NCBI GenBank assembly: GCA_948524275.1
Contig: CAOSLI010000011.1
Location: 1-26,223 of the forward strand
DNA length: 26,223 bases
Source of the DNA: an uncultured Clostridia bacterium
GTDB lineage: Bacteria > Bacillota > Clostridia > TANB77 > CAG-508
Direction: 5' to 3'
The notes below the pieces were generated by a model. That model saw only the letters and a program-made list of their open reading frames with translations. It did no database searches and was not told the DNA's origin. Each line of letters opens with the position of its first letter. Position 1 is the stretch's first letter. The position numbers and the translations under genes were made by a program. Positions 18,042-25,962 of this stretch are shown here, in pieces.

Positions 18042-18876
18042 TTGAATTGGGTAGTAGGAAACCTACAAAATGCAATAGAAACATGGAACTCAAAATTAAG
18101 TGAAATATGGACACTTGTATCACAATCGCCAGTTGACTTCAAAGGGGGAACTATCTGGAATGTAATAACAAATATTCATGGGGCAGTACAAGCTATTGCA
18201 TTAGCATTACTTGTATTGTTTTTTGTTGTAGGAGTAATGAAAACTTGTCGGAAGTTTTGCAGAAGTCAAGAAGCCAGAGCATGCCCTCAAACTTTTTATA
18301 CGATTTGCAGTTGCAAAAGTTTTAGTAACTTATGGTTTAGAGCTAATGATGGCAATTTTTAAGATTGTGCAAGGTTTAGCAAGTACAGTAATGAGTGCAG
18401 CAGGATTAGGTGGAGCAACAAATACAGTTCTGCCAAATGAAATTATATCAGCAGTAGAAGCCTGTAATTTCTTTGAAAGCATACCATTGTGGGCAGTAAC
18501 ATTGATACGGAGGACTATTTATAACAGTATTGTCATTTGTAATGATTCTTACAGTTTATCGGAAGATTTTTCAAAATCTATCTATATACAGCAATATCTC
18601 CAATAGCATTTGCAAGTTTTGGTGGAGAGCCAACACAAAATATAGGAAAGAGCTTTATAAAAGGTTATAGTGCAGTATGCCTAGAGGGTGTAATTATAAT
18701 GCTATCATGTGTTATTTTCTCACTGTTTGCAACAAGCCCACCAGTAGTAGATACAAATGCAGCAGCAGTAACAATGGTATGGAAATATATACGGAGAATT
18801 GATATTCAATATGTTGGTGTTAGTAGGTACAGTTAAAATATCAGATAGATTAGTAAGAGAAATGTTAGGTTTATAG
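18042..18876 (+). CDS. VirB6/TrbL-like conjugation membrane protein, four CGGN +1 sites
   Basis: 276 aa with C skipped at 18249, 18508, 18560 and 18792. It starts at TTG 18042 behind AGGAGGTGG at 18027-18035. About five to six hydrophobic segments are visible, including AIALALLVLFFVVGVM, LIGGLFITVLSFVMILTVYG, AISPIAFASFGG and EGVIIMLSCVIFSLFA. The arrangement and position between the pilin-like gene and PrgI/VirB4 fit the polytopic channel protein of Gram-positive conjugation systems. Conventional reading gives two short truncated ORFs and loses the last third. It ends at TAG 18874, 13 nt before the next gene. Confidence 0.88.
18249..18252 (+). other. CGGA +1 recoding site 15 (VirB6-like)
   Basis: TGT-CGGA-AGT. 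Skipping C18249 gives VMKTC-G70-SFAEVKKPEHALK. The zero frame stops at TAA 18360. Confidence 0.93.
18508..18511 (+). other. CGGA +1 recoding site 16 (VirB6-like)
   Basis: ATA-CGGA-GGA. Skipping C18508 gives WAVTLI-G156-GLFITVLSF, inside a membrane segment. The zero frame stops at TAG 18604. Confidence 0.93.
18560..18563 (+). other. CGGA +1 recoding site 17 (VirB6-like)
   Basis: TAT-CGGA-AGA. Skipping C18560 gives MILTVY-G173-RFFKIYLYTAISP. The zero frame stops at TAG 18668. Confidence 0.93.
18792..18795 (+). other. CGGA +1 recoding site 18 (VirB6-like)
   Basis: ATA-CGGA-GAA. Skipping C18792 gives VWKYI-G250-ELIFNMLVLVGTVK. The zero frame stops at TAA 18834. Confidence 0.93.
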
Positions 18877-18889
18877 GAGGAACAATAGA

Positions 18890-19765
18890 ATGCAAGAACA
18901 GATAAAAATTGCAAAAGTATGGCATATTGAGAACAATGAATTAACTTGTAAAAATAAGAAAGTAGTATTATCAACATATAATGATGTTGAGATAGCTACT
19001 TTAAAAGAAGAAAGATATTATGATGTGCAAGAGTTTTTAATTAAAGACAAAAATAATGAATATTGGAAATTAGGAATTGCTCCAATAAGATTAAATATGT
19101 TTATAGGAAGTATAGATTCATATTTATCAGAGCCATCAGTAGTAGAAAAATATAGAGAAGATATAACAGAAGCATATAAGAAATTAGATCTAAAAGCATT
19201 CTGGAAAAAGAAAATAAATGAAAATAGGTATTTCAATAAATGTGAATTAGAATATATCAATAGGTACTTTCCAGAGATTTATGAACAAGCAAGAGAAAGT
19301 AGAAGAACATTTGAAGAAAATAGAGATAGGGAACAAGAACAAAAAAGGCAAGAACAGGAACAGAAAGAACAAGAGAAAATAAAAGCTGTAAATGACAGAT
19401 TCAAAAAAGCGTTAAAAGAAATGAAATATAAAATCTTTATTGGAGAAATGATTTCAGTTGAGGACTTTGAGTTTTATAAAGATGATAAATGCAGTGGTAG
19501 AACAATACAAAATAATATTCTATATTTAGCAAAACTATATGGAATAAAAATACCATTAGCAACACAAGGATTTATAAACAATAGGTTAAAAAGTTATAAT
19601 TTCAAAACAAGAGATTGCTTTTATAAAATAACAGATGAAAATAAGAGATGTAGCACAAAAATGGGGATTTATTTAGAGCAAATTTATCAAAAGATACAAG
19701 AAGAATATAAAGAGAGTTTTAAAAGGAAAATGAAACTTGTACCAGAAAAGAGTATGGAAAGGTAG
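18890..19765 (+). CDS. Hypothetical ICE accessory protein with coiled coil
   Basis: 291 aa from ATG 18890 with AGGAGGAA at 18875-18882. The N-terminal 95 residues are mixed alpha/beta. Residues 135-170 are a Glu/Gln/Arg-rich coiled coil (REQEQKRQEQEQKEQEK), and the C-terminal 120 residues form a cysteine-containing helical domain (KCSGRTIQNNILYLAKLYGIKIPLA). No transmembrane segment. I do not recognise a function; it sits inside the secretion operon between the VirB6-like gene and PrgI and is probably an element-specific accessory gene. Confidence 0.75.
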   Translation: MQEQIKIAKVWHIENNELTCKNKKVVLSTYNDVEIATLKEERYYDVQEFLIKDKNNEYWKLGIAPIRLNMFIGSIDSYLSEPSVVEKYREDITEAYKKLDLKAFWKKKINENRYFNKCELEYINRYFPEIYEQARESRRTFEENRDREQEQKRQEQEQKEQEKIKAVNDRFKKALKEMKYKIFIGEMISVEDFEFYKDDKCSGRTIQNNILYLAKLYGIKIPLATQGFINNRLKSYNFKTRDCFYKITDENKRCSTKMGIYLEQIYQKIQEEYKESFKRKMKLVPEKSMER

Positions 19766-19769
19766 GAAA

Positions 19770-20237
19770 ATGAAATATTTAGTTACAAATTACAAAGATA
19801 ATGCAGAAAAACAGGAAATAGAAAGCAAAGGCTTATATTGTTATGATTTAAGACATAGTGATGAGGGTGGAGAAATTGCAACTATTGAGAAAAGTGTTTT
19901 AGTAAATAGAATAGGCTCTATTATTACAGATAAGGAATTAAAATTTGGCAATAAATACTACAATAATTTTATAGATTTTGAGGAATTTTCAGCTAGAAAT
20001 ACAGAAGTATATACAATAGAACAATTACAAGACAAACAAAAAGAAAAAGTAAATGAAAATAGCCATAAAGTAATAAATGGTTATTCAATTCATAAAGAGG
20101 GTACTTGGTGTGAGATAACTAAAAATGGGCAACATATTTTTGATGGGAATGTAGATGCAAATATGACTTCAGAACAAATTTATAAAAAAGTAATGGAGAA
20201 CTTTAATAAGAATAAAAAAGGAAGAGAGGCACGATAA
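19770..20237 (+). CDS. Small conserved ICE protein of unknown function
   Basis: 155 aa from ATG 19770, with AGGTAGG at 19760-19766; an upstream TTG at 19737 lies inside the preceding gene and has no ribosome binding site. The sequence MKYLVTNYKDNAEKQ...YCYDLRHSDEGGEIATIEKSVLVNRIGSIIT resembles small proteins common in Clostridial conjugative elements, possibly of the large-polyvalent-protein-associated (LPD) type, but I cannot name the family surely. The C-terminal third (INGYSIHKEGTWCEITKNGQHIFDGN) could be a separate small beta domain. Confidence 0.7.
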   Translation: MKYLVTNYKDNAEKQEIESKGLYCYDLRHSDEGGEIATIEKSVLVNRIGSIITDKELKFGNKYYNNFIDFEEFSARNTEVYTIEQLQDKQKEKVNENSHKVINGYSIHKEGTWCEITKNGQHIFDGNVDANMTSEQIYKKVMENFNKNKKGREAR

Positions 20238-20636
20238 TTGGAAGTAAAAATCAATAGAGAAATAAGAGAATATACGGAAAGCATATTTTTTGGACTGTCA
20301 TTAAGGCAGTTCATTTTTTCTATATGTGCTTGTGTAGTAGCTGTTATCCTATATTTTATATTAAAACCTTATTGTGGAATTGAAACTTTATCATGGGTTT
20401 GTATATTAGGTGCAGCACCATTCGCAGCACTAGGGTTTATTAAATATAATGGAATGACAGCAGAAAAGTTTGTTGCAGCTTGGATTAAATCAATGATACT
20501 TACACCTAAAAGATTAACTTTCAAGCCAATAAACTTATACTACGAGGATTTGAAAAACATAGAAAATAGAAAAGTAAAAAAAGAGAGAAAAAATAAAAAT
20601 AAGGAGGATTCGCAAAGTATTGAAAACATTAAATAA
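20238..20636 (+). CDS. prgI: PrgI-family conjugation membrane protein
   Basis: 132 aa from TTG 20238, immediately after the previous stop, with GGAAGAGAGG at 20220-20229. The N-terminus EVKINREIREYTESIFFGLSLRQFIFS is the hallmark of PrgI. Two membrane segments follow: FSICACVVAVILYFIL, and LSWVCILGAAPFAALGFI. The C-terminus is basic and cytoplasmic. PrgI-like proteins partner with VirB4 (a VirB3 analogue). The gene end overlaps the VirB4 start. Confidence 0.9.
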   Translation: MEVKINREIREYTESIFFGLSLRQFIFSICACVVAVILYFILKPYCGIETLSWVCILGAAPFAALGFIKYNGMTAEKFVAAWIKSMILTPKRLTFKPINLYYEDLKNIENRKVKKERKNKNKEDSQSIENIK

Positions 20637-22959
20637 ATTATTTAAACAAGACAAAGAGAAGTTTGTCATACCACGAAGTGTGCAAGATGCCATTCCTATT
20701 AAGGCAATATGGGAAGACGGCATCTTTTTTATTGGGAAAAATAAGTATTCAAAATGTTATAAATTTAGTGATATAAATTATGCAGTAGCAAGTAGAGATG
20801 ATAAAGAAGCAATGTTTTTAGAATATTCGGAGTTATTAAATTCATTTGATACAGGTGCTACTACTAAAATAACTATAATCAATAGAAGATTAAATAAAAT
20901 TGACTTTGAAGAAACTATGCTATTACCTATGGAAAATGATGATTTAGATAAATTTAGAAAAGAATATAATAAAATGTTACTAGATAAAGCAACAGCTTCA
21001 AATGGTATAGTACAAGAGAAATTTATAACAATATCAGTTGATAAAAAAAGTATAGAGGAAGCAAAGAATTATTTTGCAAGAGTTGGAACAGACTTGATAA
21101 ATCATTTCAAAGAATTAGGCTCTATATGTATTGAATTAGATGCAGTAGAAAGATTAAGAATATTTCATGACTTTTATAGGGTGGGAGAAGAAACTTCATT
21201 TAATTTTGATATGATAACTAATATGAGAAAAGGACATAGCTTTAAGGATTTTATTTGTCCAGATTCTATGGAATTTGAAAGTGATTATTTCAAAATTGGA
21301 AACAGATATGGTAGAGTTATATTCTTGAAAGAGTATGCAAGCTATATTAAGGACAGCATGGTAGCAGAATTAACAGATATAAATAAAAATATGATGATGA
21401 GTATAGATGTTATACCAATACCTATGGATGAGGCAGTTAGAGAAGCAGAGAATAGAAGATTAGGAATAGAAACTAATATCACGAATTGGCAAAGACGACA
21501 AAATGCAAATAATAACTTTTCAGCAATTATTCCTTATGACATGGAGCAACAAAGAGAACAAAGCAAAGAGTTTTTAGATGACTTAATAACTCGTGATCAA
21601 AGAATGTTTATATCAGTTCTTACAATGGTGCATACAGCAGAAAGCAAAGAAGAATTAGACAATGATACAGAAGCATTGCTAACAATAGCAAGAAAACATT
21701 TATGTCAGTTCGGTGTGCTAAAATTTCAGCAACTTGATGGCTTAAATACAGCTATGCCGTTTGGAGTAAGAAAAATTGACACTTTAAGAACACTTACAAC
21801 AGAATCTCTTGCAGTATTTATGCCATTTAGAGTACAAGAAATAAGACACGAAAACGGAATATACTATGGGCAAAATGTCATTAGCAAAAATATGATTATT
21901 GCAGATAGAAAGCAATTATTGAACGGAAATAGCTTTATTCTAGGTGTTAGTGGTAGTGGAAAGAGTTTCATAGCAAAAGAAGAAATTGTTTCTATAATGT
22001 TAAAAGATCCTAATGCAGATGTGATAATTGTAGATCCAGAAAGGGAAGCAAGTTCACTTGTAAAATCGCTAGGTGGAGAAGTAATAAAAATATCAGCAAC
22101 AAGTGGAAACCATATCAATGCTATGGACATGAATAAAGACTATGGAGATGGAGCAAATCCTATCATATTAAAATCAGAGTTCATACTTTCACTATGCGAA
22201 CAGCTAGTAGGAAGTAATAATTTAGGTGCAAAACAGAAATCTATAATAGACAGATGCACAGCAAGTGTGTATAGGTATTATCAGCAAGGTAATTATCAAG
22301 GTACACCACCTACACTACAAGACTTTTATGAGGAATTGTTAAGACAACAAGAGCCAGAAGCAAAAGAAATAGCACTTGCTATTGAATTATTTGTAAATGG
22401 TAGTTTGAACACATTTGCAAAATCTACAAATGTTGATACACATAATCGTTTAGTGTGTTATGACATTTTAGATTTGGGAAAGCAACTACTACCTATTGGA
22501 ATGTTAGTAGTGCTAGATTCGATTTTGAATAGAATAACAATGAATAGGTCAAAAGGTAGAAATACCTTTATTTTTATTGATGAAATTTACTTGTTATTCC
22601 AATACGAGTATTCAGCAAATTTCCTATTCACACTATGGAAGAGAGTGAGAAAATATCGGAGCATATTGCACACGGAATTACGCAAAATGTGGAAGATATG
22701 TTGCAAAGCCATACAGCAAGAACAATGCTAGCAAATAGTGAGCTTATTATCATGTTAAATCAAGCTAGTACAGATAGAGTAGAGCTTGCAAAATTATTAA
22801 ATATATCAGACTTACAAATGAGCTATATTACAAATGTAAATGCAGGAGAAGGGCTAATAAAAATAGGAAGTTCACTAATACCATTTGTAAACAGATTCCC
22901 ACGAAATACAGAGTTATACAAACTAATGACAACAAAACCTCGGAGAAGGTGTTGCATAG
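20620..22959 (+). CDS. VirB4-type conjugation ATPase, three CGGN +1 sites
   Basis: 778 aa with C skipped at 22657, 22673 and 22941. It starts at TTG 20620 behind AAGGAGGA (20601-20608), overlapping prgI. The N-terminal VirB4 domain is followed by Walker A GVSGSGKS at 442-449, IIVDPEREAS (about 470), and Walker B FIFIDEIYLLF with D654/E655. The recoded block KYGAYCTGITQNVEDML (G680, G685) and HTARTMLANSELIIMLNQA are diagnostic of the family. The protein ends KPGEGVA. VirB4 powers assembly of the secretion apparatus at the membrane. Its TAG (22957-22959) overlaps the sortase GTG by one base. Confidence 0.93.
22657..22660 (+). other. CGGA +1 recoding site 19 (VirB4)
   Basis: TAT-CGGA-GCA. Skipping C22657 gives RVRKY-G680-AYC. 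The zero frame stops at TAG 22729. Confidence 0.95.
22673..22676 (+). other. CGGA +1 recoding site 20 (VirB4)
   Basis: ACA-CGGA-ATT, 16 nt after site 19. Skipping C22673 gives AYCT-G685-ITQNVEDML. The zero frame stops at TAG 22736. Confidence 0.95.
22941..22944 (+). other. CGGA +1 recoding site 21 (VirB4 end; controls fusion with sortase)
   Basis: CCT-CGGA-GAA. Skipping C22941 gives TTKP-G774-EGVA and stop TAG 22957. The zero frame has no stop and runs in frame through the whole sortase gene to 23702. Confidence 0.92.
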
Positions 22960-23702
22960 TGAAAAAAATATTGTATGTATTTTGTATTATGCTGCTAATA
23001 AGTGTAATTCTTATTAGCAGTTATTGTATTTATAAAGAATTGAAACAAAATAAAGAACAAGAAAACAATTTTGAAGAACTAATCGAAATAGTAGAACAAA
23101 CAAATCCAGAAGAAAAAGAACAAGAAGAAACAGTAATAAATATAGATAACTTATATGCTATCAATAGTGATATTGTAGGTTGGTTAAGAATAAACGATAC
23201 AACAATAAATTACCCAATAATGCAAACAAAAAATAATCCTAACTATTATTTGCATAGAGATTTTTATAAAAAGTATTCATCTTATGGAACACCTTATATG
23301 TCAGAAGAATGTAGTATAAATACAAGCGATAATCTTATAATTTATGGACATCACATGAATCATAGAAAGGTATTTGGAGCATTAGAAGATTATAAATCAA
23401 AAGAATTTTACGAAAATCATAAGGTTATAGAGTTTACAACATTAGAAGAAAAACAAAAATATGAAATTTTTGCAGTATTTAAAACAGTAGTATATAACAA
23501 AAATACTTTTAAATACTACAATTTCGTAAATTTTAGTAGCAGAGATGAGTTCAATATATTTATAAATAAGTGTAAAGAATTATCATTTTATGAAACAAAT
23601 ATAAAACCTAAATATAAAGATAAATTTATTACACTTTCTACTTGTGAATATAGCAATAAGAACGGAAGATTAGTAGTTATTGCAAGAAAAATAAACAATT
23701 AG
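22959..23702 (+). CDS. srtB: Class B sortase
   Basis: 247 aa from GTG 22959, with AGAAGGTG at 22944-22951; GTG overlaps the VirB4 TAG. Residues 3-22 form an N-terminal membrane anchor. The sortase B core has INSDIVGWLRINDTTINYPIMQ, catalytic H131 in IIYGHHMNH, C229 in TLSTCEYS, and R237 in NGRLVVIARK. Sortases attach surface or pilus proteins to the cell wall; in ICEs a sortase B beside VirB4 probably anchors an element adhesin. A naive reading frame begins inside VirB4 at 22635 and yields a false 355 aa fusion. Confidence 0.9.
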   Translation: MKKILYVFCIMLLISVILISSYCIYKELKQNKEQENNFEELIEIVEQTNPEEKEQEETVINIDNLYAINSDIVGWLRINDTTINYPIMQTKNNPNYYLHRDFYKKYSSYGTPYMSEECSINTSDNLIIYGHHMNHRKVFGALEDYKSKEFYENHKVIEFTTLEEKQKYEIFAVFKTVVYNKNTFKYYNFVNFSSRDEFNIFINKCKELSFYETNIKPKYKDKFITLSTCEYSNKNGRLVVIARKINN

Positions 23703-23713
23703 GAGGTGTTTGT

Positions 23714-25318
23714 TTGGCAGATATTAAAGTTAAAGAAAGCAAAAAAGGAACAGTAAAAACAATTAACAAAGCAGTAGTTGGCACAGAAAAAATGAAAGAC
23801 AGATTAGTACAAGCAAAAGACAAAACAAAAGAAACATACCAAGAAGAAACAAGTGATAGTGGAACAGAATACGCAATAAATAAAATATCAAAAACAGCAA
23901 GTAATCTTCCTAATAATATTTATAGAATTAACAAATATGGAAAAAGAAATTTTGACAAGACAGTACAAAATATTCAAAATGTAAATCAAAAAATGAAAAC
24001 GATAAAAAAGAAAAATCATGCCAAAAAAGTAGTAAAACAAATGAAAAATGCAACAAAGACTACAAAAAAAGGAATAAAAACAGCAGACAGAACAGTTAAA
24101 ACAACAAAACAAGTAGCAAAAACAACAGCCAAAGCCACTAAAAGAGCAATACAAATGGCAAAGGCAACAGCTAAAGCAACAGTAAAGGCGATAAAAGTAG
24201 GAATAAAAGCAACAATAGCAGCAATAAAAGCTATTATAGTTGCAACAAAAGCACTAATTGCATTTTTAGTAGCAGGTGGCTGGATCGTTGTTTTAATTAT
24301 AATTGTAGTTTGCTTAATAGCAATGCTAGTTAGTTCAATTTTTGGTATCTTCTTTTCAAGCGAAGATACAGGTAGCACAATAACTATAAATGGGCAACAA
24401 CAAGTAGTAACAATGAATCAAGTAATAGCAGACTTAAATACAGAGTTTATGAATAAGATAACACAAATACAGAAAGATAATCCTTATGATGAGTACGATA
24501 TAAATTCTCATAGAGCCGAATGGAAAGATGTTTTAGCAATATATACAGTTAAATTAAGCAATGGTAATAATGAAGCAGATGTTATAACCTTAAATGATGA
24601 AAAGGTTAATCTTCTAAAAGAGATTTTTTGGGAAATGAATGAAATATCATTTACAAAAGATGAAGAAAGTCATGAAGAAATAAGAATAGGCTTAACATCT
24701 ACTGATAGAGTAACAGTAACAAAGGTAAAATTGCATATTACAATAACAGGCAAATCAGCAAATGAGATGGCAGACAAATACAATTTTAGTCAAGAACAAA
24801 GAAAACAATTACAAGAATTGACAGACAATAAATATGCTAATATGTGGGCATCAGTAATATATGGCTCATCTGTTGGGAGCAATGACATTGTGCTAGTTGC
24901 AGCTTCACAAATAGGAAATGTTGGAGGACAACCTTATTGGAGTTGGTATGGTTTTGATTCTCGTGTAGAATGGTGTGCTTGTTTTGTTTCGTGGTGTGCC
25001 AATGAATGTGGCTACATTGAAGCAGGAATAATTCCAAAATTTGCAGGATGTCAGAGCGAGGGTGTTGACTGGTTTAGAACTTGTGGACTTTGGAAAGAAA
25101 AAGGTTTCACTCCAAAACCAGGGGATATAATTTTCTTTGACTGGGCAGATAAGGACACAGGAGTAAGAAGTGGACAAGCAGATCATGTAGGCATAGTAGA
25201 AAAAACAGAAAATGGAAGAGTTTATACAATAGAAGGAAATTCAAGTGATAGTTGTTGCAGGAGAGATTATGACATAAATAGTTTAGATATTTTAGGGTAT
25301 GGAACACCAATGTACTAA
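23714..25318 (+). CDS. CD1108-type membrane-anchored CHAP-domain cell-wall hydrolase
   Basis: 534 aa from TTG 23714, with AGGAGGTG at 23701-23708. Residues 1-175 are a cytoplasmic, Lys/Thr/Ala-rich repeat region (for example KTTKQVAKTTAKATK). Residues about 180-215 are a long membrane segment. The extracellular part has a linker domain and, from about 390, a CHAP/NlpC-like fold: WCACFVSWC with candidate nucleophile C421, KPGDIIFFDW, and the catalytic QADHVGIVE with H491. It is the VirB1-like enzyme that opens peptidoglycan for the channel. It ends before a strong terminator, closing the transfer operon. Confidence 0.9.
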   Translation: MADIKVKESKKGTVKTINKAVVGTEKMKDRLVQAKDKTKETYQEETSDSGTEYAINKISKTASNLPNNIYRINKYGKRNFDKTVQNIQNVNQKMKTIKKKNHAKKVVKQMKNATKTTKKGIKTADRTVKTTKQVAKTTAKATKRAIQMAKATAKATVKAIKVGIKATIAAIKAIIVATKALIAFLVAGGWIVVLIIIVVCLIAMLVSSIFGIFFSSEDTGSTITINGQQQVVTMNQVIADLNTEFMNKITQIQKDNPYDEYDINSHRAEWKDVLAIYTVKLSNGNNEADVITLNDEKVNLLKEIFWEMNEISFTKDEESHEEIRIGLTSTDRVTVTKVKLHITITGKSANEMADKYNFSQEQRKQLQELTDNKYANMWASVIYGSSVGSNDIVLVAASQIGNVGGQPYWSWYGFDSRVEWCACFVSWCANECGYIEAGIIPKFAGCQSEGVDWFRTCGLWKEKGFTPKPGDIIFFDWADKDTGVRSGQADHVGIVEKTENGRVYTIEGNSSDSCCRRDYDINSLDILGYGTPMY

Positions 25319-25327
25319 TAAAAATAA

Positions 25328-25380
25328 GCAGAAGAGGTACTTATAAAAAATAAGTATTTCTTCTGCGATTTTTTTGTTTT
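25328..25380 (+). terminator. Strong intrinsic terminator closing the transfer operon
   Basis: GCAGAAGA pairs with TCTTCTGC (25328-25366 overall); two G-U pairs link to an inner stem TACTTAT/ATAAGTA with an AAAAA loop. A T tract follows (GATTTTTTTG). Confidence 0.9.
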
Positions 25381-25383
25381 TTA

Positions 25384-25412
25384 AAGACAAAATGAAAAAT
25401 AAATGATATAAT
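25384..25412 (+). promoter_or_regulatory. Promoter for the downstream small-gene group
   Basis: TATAAT at 25407-25412 with an extended TGA upstream, a 17-nt spacer, and AAGACA at 25384-25389 as -35 (4 of 6 consensus). Confidence 0.7.
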
Positions 25413-25436
25413 GCAATACAGAATGGAGTGGAAACA

Positions 25437-25697
25437 ATGACAACACAATTTGTAGAAAATCTTATCAATGAAAAAATGATAATAAACGAAAATGAAATTG
25501 TCTTTACTTTCTATGAATTAAGAGTTAAGCACAACTTATCAGAAGAACAAGTTGACGAATTTTTAGCATTATGCAAAACAAGATTAGAAAATTTAGATTA
25601 TAAAGTATATTTTACAGGTGCTAAATTTACATATCAAAATGCAAACAGAACAGTACAAGACAATGAATTTATGATAGCAATAAGAGAACAGTTTTAA
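25437..25697 (+). CDS. Small hypothetical protein
   Basis: 86 aa from ATG 25437, with TGGAG at 25424-25428; the GTG at 25428 overlaps that box and is less likely. Mixed helical, acidic, no membrane segment (EIVFTFYELRVKHNLSEEQVDEFLALCKTRLENLDYKVYF). The family is not recognised. It is the first gene after the new promoter. Confidence 0.65.
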   Translation: MTTQFVENLINEKMIINENEIVFTFYELRVKHNLSEEQVDEFLALCKTRLENLDYKVYFTGAKFTYQNANRTVQDNEFMIAIREQF

Positions 25698-25728
25698 TGA
25701 ATTAAAATATAGAAACGAGGATGTAATA

Positions 25729-25911
25729 ATGAAATATTCAAAAAGTGAAAAACAATTATTTAATGAGGCAGGAATATATGTTGAAGATAAAGATTATACA
25801 AAAGAAGAAAGAGAAAACTTAAAAATAAAAGTAACAGATTATATTATGAATCAGAGTTCAAAAGATATAAGTAATCTTAATAATAAATTTAGAAATATTT
25901 TATATAGTTAA
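25729..25911 (+). CDS. Small hypothetical protein
   Basis: 60 aa from ATG 25729, with GAGGATG at 25717-25723. The pattern MKYSKSEKQLFNEAGIYVEDKDYTKEE...KVTDYIMNQSSKD is a small helical protein seen in several Clostridial genomes as far as I recall; its function is unknown. Confidence 0.65.
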   Translation: MKYSKSEKQLFNEAGIYVEDKDYTKEERENLKIKVTDYIMNQSSKDISNLNNKFRNILYS

Positions 25912-25962
25912 GTTGAAAGACTAATAGTAATTTATTGCTCTAATTAAGGAGGAAATGTAAAA

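Noticed and set aside
3584..22944. Five decayed pseudogenes with random frameshifts
   Set aside because: Decay would give mixed insertions, deletions and stops. Every break is a single C before an in-frame GGN, and no other disabling change occurs in about 12 kb of these genes.
3584..22944. Sequencing or assembly error (for example a methylation-linked base-caller artefact)
   Set aside because: Errors would not respect codon phase. GG in other phases, including AGG, TGG and NNG-GNN, never carries the extra C, and 21 CGG in other phases sit in intact frames. Raw reads would still be worth checking.
3584..22944. Simple reassignment of CGG to another amino acid such as Trp or Gln, as reported in some bacteria
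   Set aside because: A triplet reassignment leaves the frame unchanged and would run into stops within a few codons at nearly every site; only a +1 step restores the proteins.
3584..22944. Classical +1 slippage as in prfB
   Set aside because: No common slippery codon, no upstream Shine-Dalgarno-like stimulator, and a stop directly follows at only two of the 21 sites.
22635..23702. A 355 aa VirB4-tail/sortase gene as an ordinary CDS
   Set aside because: The frame begins inside VirB4 and crosses a recoding site; the true units are VirB4 ending at 22959 and a sortase starting at GTG 22959. It may exist only as a no-shift product.
24016..24378. 120 aa antisense open frame opposite the Lys/Ala-rich part of the hydrolase
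   Set aside because: Its Ala/Val/Phe-rich composition is explained by the complement of the repetitive lysine/alanine/threonine codons; no start signal.
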